Source: Aurantiochytrium sp. KH105 (Eukaryota; Sar; Bigyra; Thraustochytrida; Thraustochytriidae). Taken from it: a DNA stretch of 64,000 bases. The DNA lies in the NCBI GenBank assembly GCA_003116975.1, contig BGKB01000055.1:62001-126000 (forward strand), given 5' to 3'. The notes beneath the pieces are model-generated. The model ran no database searches. It worked only from the letters and a program-made list of their open reading frames with translations, and had not been told where the DNA came from. Of this stretch, positions 39,997-47,275 are shown piece after piece (the first letter of the stretch is position 1; each line of letters starts with the position of its first letter). The translations under genes were made by a program, and so were the position numbers.

Positions 39997-42900
39997 TTAC
40001 AAATTGTCCTCATCAAACACAAAGGGAAAACGAAAGAGATCGTCGCGACCGATTTGCGTGTGTTTAACGCGCAAATATGGCTCCCCCACAGGCAGCGACG
40101 AGTTTGCCAGCCACTGTCGACATTGTACGAGTTGCTGTCGACGCTTTGCTCGCGCTTTACGCGATGGCGTGTACGCTTGATCGTATTTATCCGAGTGTAA
40201 ATAGTCAAAAAGAGCCTGTGTCATGCGCTTTGCTTCTTCAGGAAAATCTCCGAGAACGCTCGTCATCTCGGCTGGATCGGCCTCGAGGTCGTATAGCTCG
40301 ATTGGGTCCAGCTTCCTAGGAATCGCCTGGCGCGGGTCACGAGGTTCTGCATAAAGCTTGAAACGTCCTCTTCGAACTGCGAAGCGCGCACTGTGGGCCA
40401 TGCAGTCCGCTCCATGAGCCCATCCTCGAAACTCAAAAAGAAGACTACGATCCTCATTGGCCGAGAAAAGGTCGACACCTTCAACGGCGCTTGTTGAGCT
40501 GGCATTGAGTGAAATGCCCGCATATCGGGCCACCGTTGGCAAAATGTCTGCCGTCATTCCAGGTCGAGACCACAGCGTATTTGCGGCGAGCCCAGGGCCG
40601 CGCATCACAAGCGGGACACGAAGTCCCCCTTCGTACAAGGAGCGCTTGCCGCCACGAAAAGGCCCTGCAGACCCTTGGCTCGCAAAGTAGACGCCCGCAT
40701 TTTCAGGACCGTTGTCCGATAGGTAGACAATGAGTACATCATCGCGCAAGCCCTGGCTGTCGATCCAGTCGACAAGCCGCCCAACTTGCTGGTCATGGTC
40801 CTTCAAGAGAGCGCGGTAAATTTGCAGTGGCAAGTGTGGGTCTGCTGCCTCATTTGGAAATCGTTCCTTCTCGACAAAGGAAGCGAATCGTCGTTCTGGA
40901 AACGGCAGCTTGGCAAACCCGAGGCCAAGTTCACGTGCCTGCTGGCCATCTTCAGCCAGGTTAAGCGGCGCATGCGCGTTCTGAAACCAGACATTGACGA
41001 AGAACCTTTCCTTGCGTTCGACACGTGCACGTAAGAACTCAATTGTCTGCGTGACCACATCGCGTTGAATATGCGAAGCAAAGTACAAATCGTTGTGCTC
41101 GTACGTGGCCGAGCTCGGTAGTACTCCTTTTGACGCTGAATACACTTTGGCTTCGTCGATGCCATACGATGGATGCAAAGGCGACCGATGGGCCTCGCTT
41201 TTGGGCAAGTTGCCAAGATGCCACTTGCCAAAGTGACCCGTGACAAAGCCTGCCTCGCGAAAAAGCCTACTAAGATACACGTTGGGACGTGCACGTGGGA
41301 CAATCGGGTCCTGCAATGGTGCTTGCGCATTCGTGGGCGGTTCATCCGTGGCTGCGCCCAGATATGGCGTCACGCCGAAATACTCGCTCTCTGCTGCCGA
41401 AGTTGCTGTCTGCCAGTGCATCGCCACAGCGCTGTGAAACGGATATCGACCCGTCATGAGCGAGGCGCGCGTTGGCGAGCAAACCGCCGCGTTGGCATAA
41501 AAGTTGGAAAACACCACCCCCTGACTCGCGAGTCGATCCAAGGATGGAGTGTTTGGTCGGAAAACAGAACCCCCAGCGCGATTCATGGAGCTGTCGTCAT
41601 TGTCGTGAGGCTCACTTTGTACAGGGGGATTGAAACCGGACAGGTCACCAAATCCCAAGTCGTCCGCAAGCATGATGATGATACCACGTACGTTTCTCTG
41701 TGCAGCCCTCGCTTCATTCTCTTGGGTAAAAGTCATTTTTTGTCGTGTGGAAAAGGCAGCCTCAAAGTGATCCCGACAGCTCCCTCGTACGCTCGCACGT
41801 GGTGTCGTATCAGCGTACATTTGCGCGTGCCATGTTTGGAGACCTGCAATGTGACGCGCGACTATACTTTGCAGTTTGGACACCTTGACGAGATTAGCTC
41901 GCTCGTAGTGGCCCTGGTGTGCCGCGCCTTCGTCATGAACTCGGTAAAGTTCCACATGCAATGGGTTGGATACATTGCCGAGTTCGCTCGGCTCGAGGAA
42001 GAGTTTGTATTTGTGGTCATACATGATGGCGAGGCGCGGCGCAACCTCGATGCAATGGCTGTCTGGCGTGGGCTCTCGCCACTCCCAGACGAGCGGGGCA
42101 CGCCGAAGAGGGAGAGATCCTGGCCCTAAAAAATAAGCCGAGTGGTCGATGCCGTCTCGTTCGGCCGATCCTTTAAACGTCGGTATTCCGAAAAAAGATA
42201 TACATGTGGGTGCCCAATCAAGAGCGCTCACGAGATGCGGTCGGCTCTGAGGCATGTGAGTGACCACGGACGGGCTCGTCCAGACCAGAAATGGCACGCG
42301 AATACCTCCATCGTAAAGCGAACGTTTCTTGCCTCGATAGTGCGTGCTTCCAGCGGCGTGGCCATAGATTTCGGGAGTCTCGGGTCCATTTGTGCTCGAA
42401 ATTGCGGCCAGGAACGGGACGTTTGACGCCGTTGCAAAGAGTGTGTCGATTAAATTTCCAACGAGCTCGCGCTCTCTGCGTTTGTTCGCTCGATGAATCA
42501 TGCGAGGACATGATTTGTATCGATGAGGATGCGTTGCGCGTCTGCGAATGTCGCGGCAGGTGGGTGAATCGTCCGCGACGCCAGGCTCGCGCTCGAGTAG
42601 CTCGCGCGCCCAAGATCCGGATTCGAAGGCGAGATCAATGGGCGGGAGCCACACTTGTGCATAGAATCGCTGATTCGTGTCTACGCAGCGCTTGATAAAG
42701 TGCTGTGCTGCGCGCACAGCTTGCTGCGCGTCTGCCGTGATGAGATGATCGTCGGTGTCCGCGGCAATGTCAGAGGGGAGATCCCAAGTTCCAAAGTGGC
42801 CAACTTTGACATTGGCAGCGCGCAGTGTTTTCAGTAGCGCGTTGTGATCCGCTGGTATAAGCGAGTAGTCAGACATATCTTGGGCATGAAGCGTACCATG

Positions 42901-43317
42901 GCGGGAGGGATGCTGGCCCGTGATCCAGGCAAGTTGGGATGGAACCGTGTCGGGGCTGGCGACACGGAAACTCGTGTACGACGTTGGTCGTGAACTTGTG
43001 ATGTTGTTTCCTCGTGGAATTGCAGCGGGGCCCTCGGCCGCAAGGTCACCGGTGCCAACGTCTGGTAAGAGGACTAAAAGCACGCCGTCCAAGGTTTGGC
43101 TTGACAGTGAGGAAGGAGCTTGGGCGTCGTGCCCTTGCGATTCAGAAAAGATTCCAACGAGGGTAATGCTGTCAAGCGCCTGGGCTTGACGCCACCGAAT
43201 GAGACAGTCAATCAGCACGACGACTGCAAAGCCGAGGAGGATGGTCACGCACGTGCGGCGTTTAACGCGTTTTCCACCCGCATCCTTTTCGAGTGGCGCG
43301 ACTTTGGCGAGGCGCAT
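39997..43317 (-). CDS. Tandem sulfatase: degenerate N-terminal domain plus intact C-terminal domain
   Basis: 1106 residues. A signal anchor (VTILLGFAVVVLIDCLI, about 23-40) predicts a type II Golgi or secretory protein. The second half (about 535-1060) is a complete sulfatase: metal-site LADDLGFGDL, formylglycine motif CSPTRASLMTGRYP with Cys613, HFGKWHLG, and SDNGPENAG followed by GGKRSLYEGGLRVP. The first half (about 75-470) is clearly homologous (TNGPE, GKKRSLYDGGIRVPFLVW) but has lost its catalytic residues. Thr124 replaces the modified Cys, Gln replaces the motif Arg, PDVG replaces ADDLG, HFGTWDLP replaces HFGKWHLG, and TNGP replaces DNGP. It should be an inactive pseudo-enzyme domain. 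The second half resembles arylsulfatases of the N-acetylgalactosamine-sulfatase or ARSB type. The ATG at 43317 is clear. Confidence 0.92.
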   Translation of the reverse strand: MRLAKVAPLEKDAGGKRVKRRTCVTILLGFAVVVLIDCLIRWRQAQALDSITLVGIFSESQGHDAQAPSSLSSQTLDGVLLVLLPDVGTGDLAAEGPAAIPRGNNITSSRPTSYTSFRVASPDTVPSQLAWITGQHPSRHGTLHAQDMSDYSLIPADHNALLKTLRAANVKVGHFGTWDLPSDIAADTDDHLITADAQQAVRAAQHFIKRCVDTNQRFYAQVWLPPIDLAFESGSWARELLEREPGVADDSPTCRDIRRRATHPHRYKSCPRMIHRANKRRERELVGNLIDTLFATASNVPFLAAISSTNGPETPEIYGHAAGSTHYRGKKRSLYDGGIRVPFLVWTSPSVVTHMPQSRPHLVSALDWAPTCISFFGIPTFKGSAERDGIDHSAYFLGPGSLPLRRAPLVWEWREPTPDSHCIEVAPRLAIMYDHKYKLFLEPSELGNVSNPLHVELYRVHDEGAAHQGHYERANLVKVSKLQSIVARHIAGLQTWHAQMYADTTPRASVRGSCRDHFEAAFSTRQKMTFTQENEARAAQRNVRGIIIMLADDLGFGDLSGFNPPVQSEPHDNDDSSMNRAGGSVFRPNTPSLDRLASQGVVFSNFYANAAVCSPTRASLMTGRYPFHSAVAMHWQTATSAAESEYFGVTPYLGAATDEPPTNAQAPLQDPIVPRARPNVYLSRLFREAGFVTGHFGKWHLGNLPKSEAHRSPLHPSYGIDEAKVYSASKGVLPSSATYEHNDLYFASHIQRDVVTQTIEFLRARVERKERFFVNVWFQNAHAPLNLAEDGQQARELGLGFAKLPFPERRFASFVEKERFPNEAADPHLPLQIYRALLKDHDQQVGRLVDWIDSQGLRDDVLIVYLSDNGPENAGVYFASQGSAGPFRGGKRSLYEGGLRVPLVMRGPGLAANTLWSRPGMTADILPTVARYAGISLNASSTSAVEGVDLFSANEDRSLLFEFRGWAHGADCMAHSARFAVRRGRFKLYAEPRDPRQAIPRKLDPIELYDLEADPAEMTSVLGDFPEEAKRMTQALFDYLHSDKYDQAYTPSRKARAKRRQQLVQCRQWLANSSLPVGEPYLRVKHTQIGRDDLFRFPFVFDEDNL

Positions 43318-43653
43318 CTTTACTTCCTATATGTTGTGCACAGCTCGCTCACACCGCTCGTCTTTCTCCCGCTTCCTCCCCCCGCCACCGATCCCTCGTG
43401 TGCCGTACCCGCGGAGCGACGCACGCCGCGCCGCGCCGGGCTGGTTTGTTTTGCGTGGGCACGCCGCGGCACTGCTTTGAGTATTGGCCCAGAAAGGGAG
43501 AGGAAACAAGGGACTATGAAAGACAGGCAGCCTGCCACTGCCTCCCTAGTACGTACGTTGATTGGCTCTTAAAAAGTAGAAGATGACTAATGTTTGCTAG
43601 CGAAAAAAGAGTGGGCCCGTGCTGTTCATTGCAGCCGAGCTGACTGGCGGGTC
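43318..43653. other. Spacer between TMX2-like and sulfatase genes
   Basis: 336 bases between two minus-strand genes: the sulfatase promoter and the TMX2 3' UTR. Nothing specific is seen. Confidence 0.5.
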
Positions 43654-44505
43654 TCAATTGTCCTTGTTCTTCGGCTCGGAGACTGACTTGCCCAGGCTCC
43701 TGTCGGCAAGAGAGAAGTAGGCCTCGACACTACGCTTGTCAAAGGCCGCTGGCACGGCATTCCCGTCCGTGTCGAGAGGAGGCAGTCGGCGCTGCTCGAC
43801 GCCGTTTTGGAAGAGGAGCATGCTCGGCAGCTGGATGGACTCGATGGTGGTTTGGACCTTGAGCTTGGACGCGGTCTCGTCGTTGTCGCCAAGATCAACT
43901 CGAGCAAAGGTCAACTTTTTCGAGGCGTGTTTGTCGGCGAGCCAAGAAAATGAAGGAACAAACTCGGCACAGGACTGGTTGCCCTCGACTCCACAAAATA
44001 AAAGCACACTCTTGGATTTTGCCTTTTTCGACGCGGTGCCACTGGCACTGGAGGCAGATTGTAATGCCTCAACCTGCTCGGCATCCATTTCCTCGACGTT
44101 TTCACTCCATGCGAATTTCGGACTTTGCAAGAGAATGGCGAGCACGCTAAAGATGATCACATACCAGTAAAACACGGTGCGATTACCGAAATACGCCATG
44201 AGCACCACTGCAAGTTTGGAATAGGTGATGGCCGTCGACACGAACCCCTCGATCGACCTCGCGCGGCGGTACTGCATGGCGAGATAAAGTACGAGTGTGA
44301 TGAGAATCTCGAACTCGCGGGGGAGACCCAGATAGGCGTCGAGCTGGAAGAGGCCTCCTCCATTTTCCTCGCCATTTTCTGCAGCAGCGGCTGCCCTTTC
44401 TGCCAACGCTGGGTCGGGGCGTAGCAGCAGCAGACGCACGGGCACATATGTCGCCAGCAGCGCTGCGTTCACCAGATAGTACGGCTGCAAGAACCTCGAG
44501 GCCAT
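43654..44505 (-). CDS. TMX2: Thioredoxin-related transmembrane protein 2 (TMX2)-like
   Basis: 283 residues from the ATG at 44505. Several N-terminal hydrophobic spans (YYLVNAALLATYVPVRLLLL; EILITLVLYLAM; STAITYSKLAVVLMAYFG; WYVIIFSVLAILL) are followed by a thioredoxin-fold domain (about 165-265). That domain contains SVLLFCGVEGNQSCAEFVPS, KLTFARVDLGDNDETASK, the cis-Pro segment LPSMLLF and NGVEQRRLPPLDTDG. The multi-TM then Trx layout and the tail sequence match TMX2. The redox site has only Cys179 in NQSC, not CxxC. Human TMX2 also has a single-Cys site (SNDC), so this is family-typical and implies a non-classical redox or structural role in the ER and mitochondria-associated membranes. It is divergent from GDAP2. 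Confidence 0.88.
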   Translation of the reverse strand: MASRFLQPYYLVNAALLATYVPVRLLLLRPDPALAERAAAAAENGEENGGGLFQLDAYLGLPREFEILITLVLYLAMQYRRARSIEGFVSTAITYSKLAVVLMAYFGNRTVFYWYVIIFSVLAILLQSPKFAWSENVEEMDAEQVEALQSASSASGTASKKAKSKSVLLFCGVEGNQSCAEFVPSFSWLADKHASKKLTFARVDLGDNDETASKLKVQTTIESIQLPSMLLFQNGVEQRRLPPLDTDGNAVPAAFDKRSVEAYFSLADRSLGKSVSEPKNKDN

Positions 44506-45085
44506 CTTGCTCCGAGTCGCTCACAAGTGCGTGCGTGCACGCCTGCGCTGAGCCCTCCTCGCTCCTTATTCAGCGCCGCTCTCCCTGTTGTGTCGCTTGC
44601 TTTGCCGCAAAAACGACGAGGACAGCGAGCTTGCGCTCTTCTTCTCCTCCTCCTTTGCTACGCGCGCAGAGCGACCTCTGCGCCCGACCTCTGCGCCCGA
44701 CGCACGCACGCACGCACGCGAGAGCGCCCTTGCGCCCGGGTCTTCTCGTTCTCGTTGTTGTCGCAAAAAGTGCCGCTCGGACCACCAGGCCAGGCCAGGC
44801 CAGGCCACGCGACCCGACGCGACGCCTCGCCTCGCCTCGCCTCCGGGCCCGGTCTGCGCGGTGCGCTGCGGCGCCGCGCTGCGGCCTTCGCTATCGCTCT
44901 CGCGCCCGCTCCGCTCCCTGCCGCGCTCGCGCTCGCGCTCGCGCGTCGCGTCGAGGCCGGCGCGGCGAGTCGAGCGAGGCGAATTGGTCCTGGCAAATCG
45001 GTTTTGCCGCCGGGCCTGGCCGAGCCGAGCGAGCTCGAGCTGAGCGAGCTCGAGCTGAGCGAGCTCGAGCCTCGCCGCGCTGACC
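44506..45085. other. Divergent intergenic region, TMX2 / GDAP2
   Basis: 580 bases, very GC-rich, with ACGC (44700-44718), CCAGG (44792-44810) and CTCGC runs and a 15-base tandem repeat directly before GDAP2. Shared promoter region; no gene is seen. Confidence 0.55.
45027..45070. repeat. 15-base tandem repeat, three copies
   Basis: Unit GAGCGAGCTCGAGCT at 45027-45041 and 45042-45056, and nearly complete at 45057-45070. Each unit contains GAGCTC and CTCGAG palindromes. It lies 16 bases upstream of the GDAP2 ATG. Confidence 0.9.
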
Positions 45086-46732
45086 ATGAGCGAGGCCCGG
45101 GCCTGGCGCGACGACGCGTGGTCGCCCGTCGCGCCGGCGCCCGAGTCGGACCTCGACGCCGCTCGCCAGCCCGAAGCAGCGGCACACCGGCGAGCGGGCG
45201 AGAATGGCGAGGAAGGCGAAGAGACCCACGTGAACCCCGCCAGGGCCGGCGCCAGGAGCAGCGGCGACGAGGGGCGCACGGGCGCCGCGGGTGCAAAGGG
45301 CCAAGGCAAACCGCCAGTGCCGCCGCGACCTGCCAAATCATTTCGCAATGGCGCCGCTCGATCTTTGTCGACGCCATCCTCGGCGCCGACGGGTCCGAAG
45401 GCAACCTTTGCAGCACGCGATGAAATCAATGCGACGATTGAGCTCCTTTGCGGCGACGCTCAATCCTTTGTAGATTTGCATGTAGACGCCCTCGTGAACC
45501 GCACCAATGAGCGTCTCAACGACTGGAGTGGTCTTAGCAGCGAAATCTTGGCACGAGCAGGACCCATGCTCGAGGAAGAGTGTTCCCACGTGCCGTCCAA
45601 ATGCCACATCGGCGAGGCCAAGATTACCGCTGGGTGCCAGCTGCACGCAGCCTATGTGATCCACACGGTGGGGCCCAAATTCTCGACGCAATACGAGACT
45701 GCCGCCCAGAACGCATTGCACATGTGCTACCGGAACGTCTTGACGATTTGTAAAGAGCGGCGTTTGCGCAGCGTCGCAATGCCGCTCTTGTACTCACGTG
45801 AACGGGGATACCCCCGAGAAGACGGAGCGCAGATTGCCGTTCGCACCATTCGACGGTTCCTCGACCACTTTGTAGATGATTTTGACCGCGTCGTGCTGTA
45901 CCTCGGCAACGACGCCGAGGACGCGGCGCACATACGGCGCGCCTTGGCCCTGTACTGTCCCAGGTCACGCGCCGAGGAGGTCTGGTCCATGTCGATGCTC
46001 CCCGAAAACACGGGCAACGAATGGGGCGAGATTGTCTTGGAAGATCGCCGAGTTCGTATTTCATCCTCGTTCCCATCGGTGGCCTCAACCGTGGATGGGA
46101 ACTACATGCCGGTGGGGCGGCCAGGACCCCCTCCGCCGCCACCAGCGCGGGCTTTCACCGAAGTGGTGTATGGTGTGGACACGCTTGTGGATAACCTCGC
46201 GTACACGCGATTGCTGGAGCGCGCTGATGACGAGGACTTTAAGGACATGGTGGCCCTTAATATTATTTACCGTGGGGGCAACGACATGATGGGACGTCCT
46301 ATTGTCGTGATTGCTGCTGCGAATCTGACCCACGAAGTTCGTGAAGAGCGATTGCTTTTATACTTTGTCCATGTGTGTGACAAGCTTTCGCGCCATCCAA
46401 AGGGGTTTGTAGTTGTCTTTTTCGACCACCCTGGCGCCTCGGAACGTCTTCCTGGGCTTTCCTGGTTCAAGCATCAGTATGAAGAGGTGATTGGTCGCAA
46501 ATACAAGAAAAATTTGCGTCGCATGTACGTTGTACATGCGACCTGGCAGCTCAAGGCTCTCTTTTGGGGAGCGATGCCCTTTGTCTCGTCCAAGTTTTGG
46601 GACAAATTTTACTATCTGGACAGTCTCGAGGAGCTGTATCGCTATATCCCGGCAGAGTGCATCCTGTTGCCTTCCGTCGTTTTTCGCAATGACAAACGTC
46701 TCGAGATTGAGGCCGCCCAATCCTGGTTCTAA
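45086..46732 (+). CDS. GDAP2: GDAP2-like protein: macro domain plus CRAL-TRIO (SEC14) domain
   Basis: 548 residues from the ATG at 45086. After a disordered acidic/Pro-rich N-terminus, the macro domain occupies about 112-290: DALVNRTNERL, ILARAGPMLEEEC, GEAKITAGCQL, VIHTVGPKF and PLLYSRERGYP. The CRAL-TRIO domain occupies about 365-545: LNIIYRGGNDMMGRPIVVIA, PKGFVVVFFDHPGASERLPG, RMYVVHATWQLKALFWGAMP and VSSKFWDKFYYLDSLEELYR. This macro plus SEC14 fusion is the hallmark of GDAP2. The glycine-rich loop of active ADP-ribose-binding macro domains is replaced by NDWSGLSSEI, as expected for a GDAP2-type domain that may not hydrolyse ADP-ribose. Cytoplasmic, probably lysosome-related; no N-terminal signal. 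Confidence 0.93.
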   Translation: MSEARAWRDDAWSPVAPAPESDLDAARQPEAAAHRRAGENGEEGEETHVNPARAGARSSGDEGRTGAAGAKGQGKPPVPPRPAKSFRNGAARSLSTPSSAPTGPKATFAARDEINATIELLCGDAQSFVDLHVDALVNRTNERLNDWSGLSSEILARAGPMLEEECSHVPSKCHIGEAKITAGCQLHAAYVIHTVGPKFSTQYETAAQNALHMCYRNVLTICKERRLRSVAMPLLYSRERGYPREDGAQIAVRTIRRFLDHFVDDFDRVVLYLGNDAEDAAHIRRALALYCPRSRAEEVWSMSMLPENTGNEWGEIVLEDRRVRISSSFPSVASTVDGNYMPVGRPGPPPPPPARAFTEVVYGVDTLVDNLAYTRLLERADDEDFKDMVALNIIYRGGNDMMGRPIVVIAAANLTHEVREERLLLYFVHVCDKLSRHPKGFVVVFFDHPGASERLPGLSWFKHQYEEVIGRKYKKNLRRMYVVHATWQLKALFWGAMPFVSSKFWDKFYYLDSLEELYRYIPAECILLPSVVFRNDKRLEIEAAQSWF

Positions 46733-47275
46733 TCCATACTGGCTCCATCACTTTCTTTATAAACTGTATACACTGTTTCCGCATCGCAACGTACGCCGGA
46801 TGCTTTGCACTGGGTGAGGCGTATTGAAATGAAAAAAAAGCCAATCTTTGTTAGACCTACTACTTGGCCTCCTCGACTCGAGACGCTGGCGGCTTTGTCA
46901 AAGTTCGTTTCTCCTCACGAAGATTTGTCTTTGGCAAAGATCGAGCGAGATAATCTATCATCTTTGCGGGGCCGCGCCGCGCAGTCGCGCTTCGGTCCGG
47001 GAGGCTCCTCTCTCGCTTGAACGGGCAGAGGCGCTGGCTGAGGCGCGGCACGAAACGAGTTGCGGGAGAAAGGCCTTCAGACGAACCGCGTGCGCAAGGC
47101 GAAGAGACGACCAGACCAGAGAAAGGGACGATTCCGAACTCGGGTCCATCTTGCCTCGAGGTCTTCGCGGAGCTCCCAAAGCCAACAGCCACGTCGAAGC
47201 GGGAAACACGTCGCGCGCGAAGGAAGTCAAAGGTATCAGCCTGAAAAAGCTCTGACTGACCGCGAAGGCCCGCCG
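46733..47275. other. Spacer between GDAP2 and the beta-helix gene
   Basis: About 540 bases: the GDAP2 3' UTR (AT-rich at 46740-46860) and the promoter of the next plus-strand gene. The next gene's frame is open back to 47060 but has no ATG before 47276. No other gene is seen. Confidence 0.5.

Noticed and set aside
47060..47275. Upstream extension of the beta-helix ORF
   Set aside because: Has no ATG; the ATG at 47276 opens a good signal peptide.
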